A stretch of 64,000 bases of DNA from Brachycybe producta (GCA_036925085.1 JAUPFP010000024.1:448001-512000), one strand, 5' to 3'. Positions 50,201 through 62,160 are shown, counted from the first letter of the stretch. Translations and numbers: made by a program. Notes: generated by a model from the sequence alone, not told the origin.

Positions 50201-50743
50201 ACACTCGCGGTCATTGGCCTCATTCAACCTTTAGGTTCCATCGTGCCCATCGCCGAGATGCAAGCTCGTTGGGTGGTGCGGCTCTTAAATAAGAAGATAT
50301 CTCTACCAGAACGTAAGGTTCAGGAGGATGACATCGAGAGATTACGCAAAGAACTAGAAGAGAAGTTCGCTCAGACTCGACGTCACACCGTTCAGGTGGA
50401 TTACATGACGTACACAGACGAGATCGCAAACATGGTTGGTGTTAAACCGGATTTGAGGAGTTTGTTCTTTAAGGATTTCACCCTGTTTCTGTACTGCATG
50501 CTCGGAGCCAACGTTCCTTACCAATATCGCATTAATGGTCCACATAAATGGGTCGGAGCACGAGAAGCTATTATGACGTCCGACAAAAGAGTCCGTGCTC
50601 CTTTGCAAACACGGACTGGCCCACCTTCAGAAAAACCGGTTATTTGTCAAAAGATGCAATTGTTAAAAGGAAGCAGACTGTGGAAATTAGTCATAATGGC
50701 ATTTGGCATTATGATGGTAATCTTGTGTTTTACTTTAGTCTGA
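47245..50743 (+). CDS. flavin-containing monooxygenase (FMO-B)
   Basis: Five exons: 47245-47402, 49008-49275, 49361-49588, 49663-49812, 49883-50743; 554 aa from the first ATG (an alternative start is MMSRRPP at 47263). Same exon structure and phases as FMO-A. FAD site [16 protein letters not shown] signature [19 protein letters not shown] site [23 protein letters not shown], and the substrate-side stretch [20 protein letters not shown]. The C-terminus is hydrophobic ([17 protein letters not shown]), an ER anchor. The 1.6-kb intron 1 carries an inverted-repeat element at 47670-47985. The protein is clearly diverged from FMO-A, so this pair is older than the C/D pair. Confidence 0.93.
47670..47985. 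repeat. dispersed inverted-repeat family, copy 4, in FMO-B intron 1
   Basis: The left end carries gattttccaactctaatta, aattaagagaaact, gtgttttag and actagaaaggtagctc. The right end carries gagctacccttctag, aagtttctctt and agaataatcaaagtttgag, the inverse. This is the best-preserved copy and defines arms of about 110 bases. Confidence 0.68.
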
Positions 50744-51140
50744 ATGCAAAAAAAATCTGCATTAATTGAAGTAGAGAGACAGACCTTTTGAAAGAATTAT
50801 AAATATCCAATATCTTTGGTCACTTTTGTCAACATAATTATAATTTTTTGCTTTTATTTGTTTTATTTTGTTTTCCATCACATTTTTGACTGAAGTGTTG
50901 CAAATATTTATTAATTGGTGTTAATTTTTTTTATATAATTCTGTTTATTTTTGAATGGATCGTATATCACCATAATATTGGAGTTTTAGTTTCTCAAAGA
51001 GATAATTATTTTTTTCTGTACAAAATGTGCTACACATTTTCTTAATGAAGTTCTTATTGTTACATTAACAAAATTGAATATTGGGACAACGTCGCGTCAT
51101 TTATTATAATAACGAAATATAGAAATTGTGTAATTTTTGC
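50744..51140. other. convergent spacer between FMO-B and FMO-C
   Basis: AT-rich 3' UTR sequence. The part from about 51050 belongs to the tandemly duplicated block. Confidence 0.45.
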
Positions 51141-53462
51141 TTAATTGCCACTCGACGCATTTAATATGGCATTATAGTAATAATAGGCGGCAACGCCGAA
51201 TGCCAATGTGGTGATTGCAGCCAACAAATAATAATTGGAGCCTCTGTTGTGTTTGTTGTTGTTGGTTGCGGCATGTCCACTTTGTGGATCGATCCGTGTG
51301 TTGAACGGAGCACGCATCCGATCGTTCACCGTCAGGATGGTGTTTCTCGCTTCTGGCCACGAGTTTGGTCCTTTCAGTCGGTACTGATACGAAAGAGATG
51401 GACCGAATAGGAGCCTTGAAAACAGTTTGTAGTCCGTGAAGAACAGTTTGAAAAGATTAGGTTTGCATCCAATGTTTTCAGCCAGAGAGTCCATATAAGG
51501 CACCAAGTCCACCTGGATGGTGTGCCTCGGGCTGGTGGCGTACCGAGATTTCTGTTTAGCCAAGAAATCTTCCACTTCGGCCAATCTTGTCTTTTCTGAT
51601 GGAATTCGGACCTGCCCCATGAGGATCTTGGCGAACCATCGGCATTGTAGTTCAGCCACTGGAAAGATCGGTCCAACCGGTTGAATGAGTCCGATCATGG
51701 CCAAGGTCGAATGGATGAGTCTCGGAGGAATCACTCTCTTGTACAGTTCCACGTGATTGTTCTCCACGGTGAAGTTTCCATCCAAGAATGGGAACTTGAT
51801 TGTGTATCCAGTAGCCAATATGACAAGGTCCACATTGTACACTTTGTTCGGTTCGCCCTTGAAAATGACTCCGTTCTCGGTGAATCTATCAATGTCATTC
51901 TTGACAATGACGGCACCGCACATAATGCGACTTGGCAAAGCGTCACTCAGGGTTGGATGTTGACCATCGAAACGGTGCTTAGGTTTCAAGTTGTAAAGAG
52001 CGTGATCAAAATGGGAAGTCAACTGGTCACGTGTTCAATTATGGAAAGAATATTAAAACAAACATAATAATATAACTAATATGCTTGTTATTATTTCAAA
52101 TTAAAGATATGAGCCCTTGAGCTACATCTTTTTATTGATCACTTGGCAGTGACACTTGCCTCCTTTTCCATTTTAGTTGTGTGATAATTAGGAAAGTACT
52201 TGTAGATTAAGGCACTGAGGCGAGATGTGCCGAAGTCGATTGGTATTCCATTGGGACCCGCTCTCTGAAGGATCCATCCACCACTTCTCGTACTCAGGTA
52301 CACCTAAACAATTATAGATGCACCACCAACATTATTTTAAACATTGTTTTAAACTTCCTTTTTTCTCTCTAAGATAGGGCGATTTAATTGCAATTAATTC
52401 CACTAACTACTGGTATCACTTTAGAGCAGCAGTTTCCAAATGTTGAGATCACTCAGTATGTTAATTTCATTAAATAAACAGAATTTTTTTTTGATAAATG
52501 TACGTGCCAGGGTTTGCGGTGGCACACTAGTATGCCGTAAATTTTCCTACGTGTGCCGCGATTTCATCAGGTAAAAAGTACTATGCTTTGAGCAAAAAAA
52601 AAGTTTGGGAACCACTGCACGAGATTTTAGACTACATGTATAACTTAATATAAAATTGTTTTAAAAATTTCAATTTCACGAGACCTGATCAGAGATTTGA
52701 CTCAATTCAACGGCAGCATCCATCCCGGAATTTCCAACTCCAACAACCAGAGCATTCTTTTTTTCCAGTCCAATTTGGTTTTTGTAAGAGTGGGTGTGCA
52801 TAATTGTGCCACGGAATTGCGATTGTCCCTGGAAGGTAGGCACATTAGGAAAGACATGGTGTCCTATGCAGACCATCACAGCCGAGGCCCTTATTTCAGT
52901 CTCCACTTCTTGCTAATTTGCATTTATACGAATATATAGAATCAGAAATGAAATTGGGAATGTGGGACCATTGAGATGGGACACAACCTTATTACGTATT
53001 TGAACGTTCCACTCTCCAGTTTCCTCAAAGTGTTTCGCCTTGGAAACTTTGAGAACCTCGTGCTCGAAACGGACATTTCGCGAGAGATCAAAGTGCTGAT
53101 CGTACTTTTCCAAATACTGAAGTATTTTGGTGTTATGCATGAAGTTTGCATAGTCTTTCGGTGGTGGGAAGTCACTCATGGCACTCATCTCTTTGCTCGT
53201 ATTGATGACGGTCGATCGAGTGACCGATGCGATTCCATCGTAGTCACCGTTTCTGATATACATGTGCATAATTAAAAATTAAAAATTAATGAAATTAAAT
53301 ATGCACAACAAATATATGCATTCAAATTCACCTGTAGCGCCACAATCCTCCTATGTTGTCTGTCTTTTCGAAACATATTGCGTCCAGCCCCTCTTCTTTG
53401 CAGATCTTAAGGGCAATGAGGCCACAGAAGCCAGCACCGATAATCACCACGGGATGTTTCAT
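51141..53462 (-). CDS. flavin-containing monooxygenase (FMO-C)
   Basis: Five minus-strand exons: 53462-53332, 53252-52988, 52912-52685, 52303-52160, 52022-51141; 549 aa. FAD site VVIIGAGFCGL, where the common A/P-S pair is F-C but all three glycines remain. IINTSKEM is VINTSKEM here. FMO signature FRGTIMHTHSYKN, NADPH site [23 protein letters not shown] and SYQYRLKGPNSW. A hydrophobic end (YYLLAAITTLAFGVAAYYYY) forms the anchor. Exon 4 is 144 bases, six fewer than in FMO-A and FMO-B. The intron after exon 4 starts GC (aaggag|gcaagt). The protein is nearly identical to FMO-D; with it this gene forms a young tandem pair opposite in strand to FMO-A and FMO-B. Confidence 0.93.
52430..52617. mobile_element. 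hAT-type MITE in FMO-C intron 3
   Basis: The ends read cagtttccaaatg and, reversed from the right, cagtggttcccaaact, typical of the widespread hAT CAGTGGTTCTCAAA termini. The interior is about 190 bases with no coding. It lies in the intron homologous to that carrying the FMO-D copy, with shared flanks atcactttagag and tttagac. Confidence 0.62.
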
Positions 53463-53755
53463 ATTTACCTTAACTTCTTGCCTTTCTACTTTCTAGACAG
53501 AACACTTTTTTCACCCTCTATATTTCGTGTCTTGACTGACTGACTACAGGTTTAATTTTAAAACTTGGAACACTCGTTGTATGCAACTTTTTTTGCAAAG
53601 ATAAGAAGTAAATTAATCCGATTCATTTCCATTGACAATTAACTTTGGCAGATGTGCAATTTTCTTTAAGTGGACAATTTTTCGCCTTTAAGTTCCTAGA
53701 AATTTGGATGCGTACAACTAACTGATGAACTTTCCTTGATAACGCACGCATATCT

Positions 53756-54656
53756 CTTAGGCTGTGCTCACATTGAATAAGACAAAACGTTTGAAACGGT
53801 CTGAGTCTGAGTTAGCACACACTAGTGAGACAAAACGTATTGTTTGCCTGAGTCGTAGTTGGCTACTTGCCTACCCACACGAGAATATCAAAATGTTTCA
53901 TCTCTTTTTATCTTTATTTTTATTTTTATTACAATATTAATTTATTATCTTATTTAGGTTGGGGGTCACTACAGCTACCAAGGCTCACAAGCGCTACTAG
54001 GGGGAGAACAGCTACTTGGGTCACTACAGCTACCAAAAAATAGGGGGACAAAATATAGATATTTTTTATCACTTTCTTTTCACTACAGCTAAAAAAATAA
54101 CCCTTTCTCCCTAACCTTACCTAATAAAACCTTACCGAACCTTACCTAACCGAACCTTAACGATCCTAACCAAAAAGTACCGATACTAACCGATTCTAAC
54201 CAAACCTAACCGATCCTAACCGAACCTAACCGATCCTAACCAAACCTAACTGAACCTAACCGATCCTTAACGATCCTAACCGAACCTTACCGATCCTAAC
54301 CGAACTTTACTGAACATAATGAAACCTAATCGAACATAATGAAACCTAACTGAACCGAATGTAATCTAAACTAAACGTATTGATAAATAAAAAGGCCTAT
54401 ATTTTTTGGTAGCTGTAGTGACCCTCGGTAGCTGTAGTGACCCTCGGTAGCTGTAGTGACCCTTTTGATGAAAAAAAGGTCTATATTTTCTTTTTGGTAG
54501 CTGTAGTGACCCTGGTGGGTGTAGTGAGCCTGGTAGCTGTAGTGACCCAGTTAGCTGTAGTGAGCCAGTCCCTCTTATTTAGTATAGGGTGACTGGGTTG
54601 TAGTCATAACAGACATGCATCAGACATTTTGTCATTTCGTGTGCGCCCGGCCTAAG
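53756..54656. mobile_element. outer MITE interrupted by a second element
   Basis: Terminal inverted repeats: left cttaggctgtgctcacatt; right reversed cttaggccgggcgcacac, followed on both sides by similar gacaaaa sequences. The ends resemble hAT-type TAGGC termini. The homologous stretch of the second duplicated block (near 58900) lacks it, so it came in after the duplication or was lost there. No clear target duplication was identified. Confidence 0.6.
53958..54573. mobile_element. foldback element with minisatellite core, nested in the outer MITE
   Basis: It is flanked by CTTATTTAG on both sides (53949-53957 and 54574-54582), a 9-bp target duplication. The left end carries two ggtcactacagctacca copies. 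The right end carries at least four inverted ggtagctgtagtgacc copies. The core (about 54108-54320) is a degenerate tandem array of cctaaccgaa / cctaaccgat units. It has no coding capacity. Confidence 0.72.
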
Positions 54657-54939
54657 ATATGGGCCCGGAGTCATATCAATACAAACTTTTATGCAAATAA
54701 ATATTTTTAAAAAATGTACACAGTTTTTTTTTGTTAGAAATTGTGCATTTTACTCAAATAAAAATTAAACTAAAACAAAGAAAAATGCAAGGTATAGTAA
54801 AAAAAATTAAAAATGATTAGATTATTAAAATTGAATTAAACGGATTCAAGCAATTAATAGTGACAATTTGGTTTTAGAAACAATTAGGTCTACTAGACGT
54901 TTCTTTTAGGATAAAAACATATTTTAAGTGAAATTATAT

Positions 54940-55515
54940 GAATTTATGCAAATTGTGAGCATTTGACGTCGACTTTATTTTTCTGACCAACTTGTAGATG
55001 TTGTTTCCTATAACTCGTTTCTTCTGTGCATCGCGTGGTGCCTGCACGGAGAAGATTCGAGCTACAAAAAGAGTTGGATGGCGATGGATTGCGATCTTCC
55101 TCCTGCATGGGGGTGAAATCTGTGCAGAAGGGTGGTGGCCGTCCTGCTCTCCGTCAACGCTGATATACATCTCCTCCTGTTGATATTTACCAGCAATGGA
55201 AGATGTTGTAGCTGCATCAGGATCGGTATGCGCTCTTTACCTTATGGTGTCTCTGGCCCCTGTAGAGAAGTTATTAGTTTCCAAACATGTAGACAACGCA
55301 GTTTCTTATTGTAACACTTTTATTCATCTTTGCAAAGAAACATCAAGATTACAAAGATGAATGTTATTTATCAAAGGTGCGTCCTCATGCCCATGATGTG
55401 GTACGGAAATATTCAACGTAATACAACAAAGTTAGAGCAAAGACAAGGACGAGGAACAAAGAGGAACACGGCCCTTTTATACCTTGGGCCTGTGTACACC
55501 TACGAGGTGTAACCA
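54940..55515 (-). other. copy-1-specific insertion, possible LTR fragment
   Basis: This stretch is absent from the second duplicated block and is richer in GC than its surroundings. On the minus strand it has a strong TATA box (ggtataaaagggc, near 55480), about 150 bases later an AATAAA (aagatgaataaaagtgtt), and then an open stretch of 78 codons (55167-54934) with no recognised family. That order fits a solo or truncated LTR followed by a short internal piece. No LTR pair, primer site or retroviral protein could be shown. Confidence 0.3.
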
Positions 55516-56392
55516 GGCATGGTACTCTTAGTGTACTCAATTATGAGTTCTGTGCATTTTATGAAAACTTTACATTGTAATTAATAAAATTCTATCAAGA
55601 TTTTATATAGGCTACTTCGAGGATAATAATTGTGTTTTCTAATAGGAAGATAGGACACTAGTATGTGGACTATGTACATTTAATAGTATGAAGACCATTT
55701 GCATAGGGATTTGTTCTATTTATTCAGGTCACTATCATAAGAATACATTTTCATAATGTACGTCAACCTTTAGTGTGGTTCAAGATCTTAAGAAGAAGCC
55801 CAAGACGTCATAAACATAGGGACTGACCAAAAATTTAAGGAATGTGTCATTTAATCTGATAAAAAAAAGAAATGATATCTAACAGTTTTAACGAAAGGAT
55901 TCTTGAATTTGTTTTGTTATTACCACTTTTAAATCAGACAACCTAACGCAAGCCTAAATTTTTTATCAATCCCTATGATGTCACAAGCTTTTTTTTTAGG
56001 ATGAGGTAGGTATAATTATTATCCTAATTCACTTTCTGAGACTATTTTAGGACTAAAAGTCGTTTATTTAGAATTTAAGATCATAGCGATGAAAACGAAC
56101 AACATTTGGACTCTTTGGGCAACTGAGCATTCAATAAAAATAATCTACATGTCACTAATAATAATGATTATTATAATTAATTATATGTTATAATAATTAT
56201 TAATCAGGCCAAACGACGAAATTAGATATAAAATTGCGGTGGATAAATTTTCATTTATTTCATCATTTTACTAAAAAAGTGTTTTTAAAAACACTTTTTG
56301 AGAAGTTCTTATTTGAAGAACAAAATTGAATATTGGAACAACGTCGTATCTTTAATTATAGTAACGAAATATAGAAATTGTGTAATGTTTGC

Positions 56393-58610
56393 TTAATTGC
56401 CACTCGGCGCATTTAATATGGCATTATAGTAATAATAGGCGGCAACGCCGGATGCCAATGTGGTGATCGCAGCCAACAAATAATAATTGGAGCCTCTGTT
56501 GTGTTTGTTGTTGTTGGTTGAGGCGTGTCCACTTTGTGGATCGATCCGTGTGTTAAACGGAGCACGCATCCGATCGTTCACCGTCAGGATTGTGTTTCTA
56601 GCTTCTGGCCACGAGTTTGGTCCTTTCAGTCGGTACTGATACGAAATAGATGGGCCGAATAGGAGGCTGGAAAACAGTTTGTAGTCCGTGAAGAACAGTT
56701 TGAAAAGATTAGGTTTGCATCCAATGTTTTCAGCCAGAGAGTCCATATAAGGCACCAAGTCCACCTGGATGGTGTGCCTCGGGCTGGTGGCGTACCGAGA
56801 TTTCTGTTTAGCCACGAAATCTTCCACTTCGGCTAATCTTTTCTCTTCCGATGGAATTCGGACCTGTCCCTTGAGGACCTTGGCGAACCATCGGCATTGA
56901 AGTTCAGCCACTGGAAAGATCGGTCCAATCGGTTGAATGAGTCCGATCATGGCCAAGGTCGGATGGCCGAGTCTCGGAGGAATCACTCTCTTGTACAGTT
57001 CCACTTGATTGTTCTCCACGGTGAAGTTTCCATCCAAGAATGGGAACTTGATTGTGTATCCAGTAGCCAATATGACAAGGTCCACATTGTACACTTTGTT
57101 CGGTTCGCCCTTGAAAATGACTCCGTTCTCGGTGAATTTATCAATGTCATTCTTGACAATGACGGCACCGCACATAATGCGACTTGGCAAAGCGTCACTC
57201 AGGGTTGGATGTTGAGCATCGTAACGATGCTTAGGTTTCATGTTGTAGAGAGCGTGATCAAAATGAGAAGTCAACTGGTCACGTGTTCAAACATGGAAAG
57301 AATATTAAAACAAACATAATAATATAATTAATATGCTTGTTATTATTTCAAATTAAAGTTAAGCTAGATCTTTTGATTGCACAATTCACTTGGCAGTGAC
57401 ACTTGCCTCCTTCTCCATTTTCGTTGTGTGATAATTAGGAAAGTACTTGTAGATCAAGGCACTGAGGCGAGATGTGCCGAAGTCGATTGGTATTCCATTG
57501 GCCCCCAATCTCTGAATGATCCATCCACCTCTTCTTGTACTGAGGTACACCTAAATAATTATAGATGGGCCACCAACATAATATTTAATTATTATTTCGA
57601 AGTAACTTTTTTCTTTCTGATGCAGTATCAGTTAATACAACTACTGAAATCACTTTAGAGTTTGGACCAGTGGTTCTCAAACTTTTTTGCTCATGGAATA
57701 ATATTGTTTGCCTGGAGAAATCGCCTCACACCTAGCAAAACTCACGGCACACTAATGTACCATCCTTTGGAAACCACTGGTTTAGACAATGTCTGAGAAA
57801 CAAAACATGTTTTAAAAATTTCAGTTTCACGAGACCTGATCAGAGACTTGACTCAGTTCAACGGCAGCGTCCATCCCGGAATTTCCAACTCCAACAACCA
57901 GAGCATTCTTTTTTTCCAGTCCAATTTGGTTTTTGTAAGAGTGGGTGTGCATAATTGTGCCACGGAATTGCGATTGTCCCTGGAAGGTAGGCACATTGGG
58001 AAAGACATGGTGTCCTATGCAGACCATCACAGCCGAGGCCCTTATTTCAGTCTCCACTCCTTGCTAATTTGCATTTATACGAATATATAGAATCAGAAAT
58101 GAAATTGGGAATGTGGGACCATTGAGATGGGACACAACCTTATTACGTATTTGAACGTTCCACTCTCCAGTTTCCTCAAAATCTTTCGCCCTGGAAACTT
58201 TGAGAACCTCGTGCTCGAAACGGACATTTCGAGAAAGATCAAAGTGTTGATTGTACTTTTCCAAATACTGAAGTATTTTGGTGTTATGCATGAAGTTTGC
58301 ATAGTCTTTTGGTGGTGGGAAGTCACTCATGGCACTCATCTCTTTGCTCGTATTGATGATGGTCGATCGAGTGACCGATGCGATTCCATCGTAGTCACCG
58401 TCTCTGATATATACATGCATGTTTCGGGCTAGATTAAATGCGATCAACAAATATATGCCTGCGATGCATGCAAATTCACCTGTAACGCCATAATCCTCCG
58501 ATGCTGTCTGTCTTTTCAAAACATATTGCGTCCAGCCCCTCTTCTTTGCAGCTCTTAAGGGCAATGAGGCCACAGAAGCCAGCACCGATAATCACCACGG
58601 GATGTTTCAT
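56393..58610 (-). CDS. flavin-containing monooxygenase (FMO-D), tandem duplicate of FMO-C
   Basis: Five minus-strand exons: 58610-58480, 58403-58139, 58063-57836, 57550-57407, 57274-56393; 549 aa, the same exon lengths as FMO-C. All FMO motifs are intact ([42 protein letters not shown]) and there is no stop, so both copies should be functional. Differences from FMO-C are scattered and mostly conservative, for example LKSCKEEG versus LKICKEEG in the FAD region and the LGHP versus LIHS change near the PPRL motif. It keeps the GC donor after exon 4. A hAT MITE lies in intron 3 at 57668-57779. Exons and the short introns 2 and 4 are far more alike than intron 3. Confidence 0.93.
57668..57779. mobile_element. 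hAT-type MITE in FMO-D intron 3
   Basis: Termini are CAGTGGTTCTCAAACTT and, reversed from the right, CAGTGGTTTCC. The 8-base flanks GTTTGGAC (57660-57667) and GTTTAGAC (57780-57787) differ at one position, as expected for a hAT 8-bp target duplication. It is 112 bases and non-coding. Confidence 0.72.
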
Positions 58611-59815
58611 ATTTTACCTTTCTACTTTTTAGAGAGATCAATTTTTCTCACACTCACTTTTTCGTGTCTCACTGACTTGAATGACTGACTGCGAGTTTAA
58701 TTTTAGAACTTTTAACACTCCTTTTTAAACAAGTTTTCTTGAAAAGATAAGAAGTGAATTAATATTATTAATTCGATCCCTTCGTATTGACGACTGCAGC
58801 AGATGTTGTGCAATTTTTTTAAGTGAACGTTTATTCGCTGTTCAGTTCGATGGAACTTGAAGTGGTCAGACAACGAACCTCCCTTGATAACACATGCGTA
58901 TCTCTAATAGACATGGATCATATAAAAGTCAAACTTTTATGCAAAGTATTTTTAAAAATGTGCCGACATAAAAAAAATCTAAAATGATTATTAAAAATGA
59001 TAATTATTAAAGCAATTAATTAATTGTGACAATTCGGTTTTAGAAACACTTACTAGTCTAGAAGTTTCCTTTCTGATAAAAGAAACTTATTTTATTTGAA
59101 GTGAAATTACATGAATTTATGTATTGTTTCAAATGGTACATTTGTTTAGGTTGAACTAATTATTAATATGCATATATGGCACTTAACTGGTATTCTAGTG
59201 TGCTTAATTATGAGTTTTGTGCATTTTATGCAAACTTTAGACTGTAATTAATAAAAATTCTATCAGGATTTTATATTACTCTACTTTGAGGATAAAATAA
59301 TTGTTGTTTTCACATAGGACAACACTATGTGGACTCTGTACATTGAACATATTCATATAGCAGTTTATTTTATTTATTCAGGTCACTATCATAGTTAATA
59401 CATTATCACAATCACTATCTTAGTATGTGTTTCTGAATATTGATTAAGGACCTAGACCTAAATTCTTCTGTTAATTTTTCTAATTCATTTTCTAAGCCTA
59501 TTTTAGGCCTAAAACTGGTCTATTTAGAATTTTAGATCATGGCAATAAAAACAACCAACATCTTGGACTCTTTTTTTAATGGGCAACTGAGTATTTGATC
59601 AAAAATAATGTACAAGTCTCTAATATTAATAAGGTCAAACCACTACATAAGATTTACGATTAGGCCCACCATGAATATATTTAAATTTTAATTTATTTAA
59701 TCATTTTATTAAAAACAAGTTTTAAAGTGTTTTTTTTAAACACGAATATATAAAAAAGAATTGAGTCCTCATTATAAGTTATATTATTATAAAGAAATAA
59801 TAATAATAAACATTA
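58611..59815. other. upstream region of FMO-D
   Basis: AT-rich, no coding sequence. It matches the corresponding upstream region of FMO-C apart from the insertions there. Confidence 0.45.
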
Positions 59816-60385
<570 letters not shown>

Positions 60386-61439
60386 TAGTTAAAAGATTTT
60401 TTTTAAAAAGTAATTTTAAAGTTGCCGCGTCATAAGAGGAAGCTTGTGACGTCAGAGTGGTTAACAAATATTTTTAGGCTTTTGTCATTTTGCCTGTTTA
60501 AGAAGGAGTAATAACAAAAGAAAGAAATATTCCTTTTGTTTAAACTGGCCAGAACGTTTTCTATAATCCTTTTTTTATCAAACTAAATGACGCAATCTTA
60601 AATTTTACGGCAACCCCTTTGACGTCATAAAGTTACGTCTAACGGTGAGGCAGCTATACATAAGAACAAATGAGTGGTATGTAGGGATAAATGGAATGTG
60701 GTTCATTGTGGTGGCAACACAGGTAGAGAACTTGTTGATCTGTACGTGCTGGCGTAGGTGACATTTTAATGCCAAGAGCAGACGCGCATCCCTATCTTTA
60801 ACATGAGATTTTTGAATGTTTCATCATAAAAATTAATATACCTTAAGAACGAGTTGAAATACAACAAAATGTCATCAAAGAAAAAACAATATACACATTT
60901 TAGCAATGAACGTGATGTAGTTTTCATGTTTCGTAGTCAGAGGAGGTGTTAGTTACCATTGTTTTAGTTTCTCAATACTTCAAATTTTTGGGTAAATTCC
61001 TTGTTCTATGTGCGATTGCCAGGATTTCTATGACAATAGTGATTTCAAACGTTCATAAGGTTAACGTCACAAAACCTTTTTCAATTCAAATTCTAGTTTC
61101 TAAAACACTCTGAATTTTTTCTTAATATTTCTTCTGAAATCTTAAAAAAATGACAATTTTCTCATAACTTTCTATACATGTAAACCCACCAGCTACTTAT
61201 CGATGGCATGAAAATGGCGGCTCTATAGGCAGCATACATGCGCCAGTCTATATGGATATAGGATATTAGGAGCTCTAGCGAGCGAGCAACGACAACGATG
61301 GTCGTGACGTCATAAACTGGTTTTTGTATTATTGTTATTATTAGCTACATCCGGATTAGTTTTTAAAAAGGAAGGGGAAAAAAGATGGATTTTATTTGCG
61401 TTTTTTAGACTTTGAACGCGTTTTTAAGAGGACTGTACA

Positions 61440-61494
61440 ACGTTAATAATAGGAGATCATCGAAATACAAGTGGACAAACGACTGACACGAAAA
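61440..61494 (+). other. candidate untranslated first exon of the tetraspanin gene
   Basis: A strong donor (gaaaa|gtaagtat) closes this stretch. The acceptor ctctttcag at 63047-63055 opens the exon that contains the start codon. The pairing is inferred from splice consensus only, and the exon start is not defined. Confidence 0.35.
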
Positions 61495-62061
61495 GTAAGT
61501 ATAAGAATTAGGGCTGTGGAAGGAGGAAGGGAGGAGGAGGGTTCAAGGGGTTAACTTTAGAAGTCAGTTGTTGTTGTGTAATGAAATATGGGACAGCCAA
61601 CACCCCATCATAATTTAATTTACTAACAAACACGAGTAGATGACGCAAATGACGACAACCCCAACCGTCTCCCTTCGAAGAAACAGGAAGAAGAAGAAGA
61701 AGAGGAAATTGAGTCTGGGTCCAGTTGGATTTGATTAAGTTTATTTACTGCCTAAACTTTAGGCAAGGTAACTTAACATAGGGTAAACTTCACTCTTAAC
61801 AATTGTTGCTGCGATATGGTAAATAAGACAATGTAGAGAATTTTATGCCCGATAATTAATTTATATTTCGGGGCTGGTGATTTTCTGATATTAATTCAGC
61901 TGCGCGAGAGAACACATTGCAATTATTTTATTGGGTCCCTCTGCCACAGGCCTTCTTTCTTTCCTGCTTCCAGAGTAATTTTTTATTATTACTGGCTTTT
62001 AATTTATAATTTGTTTTGTTTGTCCACCGCCATCTTCTGAAATGTTTGAAAATATAATTCA

Positions 62062-62160
62062 CACTGCACTGGGATTGAACCCATGGCCAACATTACCAAT
62101 GGGCTGAGAGCCTGAGACACCAACCACTGCAACCTGCAAGACAAGACCCGGCTACATCTT
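62062..62160 (-). repeat. tRNA-derived SINE-like repeat
   Basis: On the minus strand the segment reads with a B-box-like gggttcaatccc preceded about 50 bases upstream by an A-box-like cagtggttggtgtctcagg. This is the arrangement of an internal RNA polymerase III promoter. The cloverleaf is not intact, so it is not a functional tRNA gene. The tail is unclear. Confidence 0.5.

Larger units (their letters stand above)
51050..56300. repeat. segmental duplication, copy 1 (contains FMO-C)
   Basis: This block matches 56301-59760 head-to-tail. The correspondence starts at aagttcttatt...aaaattgaatattgg (51050 versus 56303). It covers the whole FMO gene and continues through flanking landmarks such as aattatgagttctgtgcatt (55539) and its counterpart aattatgagttttgtgcatt (59208). 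Copy 1 is longer because of insertions at 53756-54656 and about 54940-55515. Confidence 0.82.
53463..56392. other. spacer between FMO-C and FMO-D
   Basis: It includes the FMO-C promoter, a nested pair of mobile elements, a possible LTR fragment, and the FMO-D 3' side. No complete gene seen. Confidence 0.5.
56301..59760. repeat. segmental duplication, copy 2 (contains FMO-D)
   Basis: Tandem partner of 51050-56300. It ends close to the AAT microsatellite, which may have helped the unequal exchange. It lacks the nested elements of copy 1. Confidence 0.8.

Noticed and set aside
51681..52067. Antisense open frames over FMO-C (and equivalents over FMO-D)
   Set aside because: They mirror the strongly coding minus-strand exon and cross no recognisable domain.
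54108..54320. Internal telomere repeat
   Set aside because: The unit is CCTAACCGAA/T rather than CCCTAA or another known animal telomere motif, and it lies inside a foldback element with a target duplication.
62062..62160. Functional tRNA gene
   Set aside because: Box-like motifs are present but stems do not pair into a cloverleaf; a SINE remnant is more likely.
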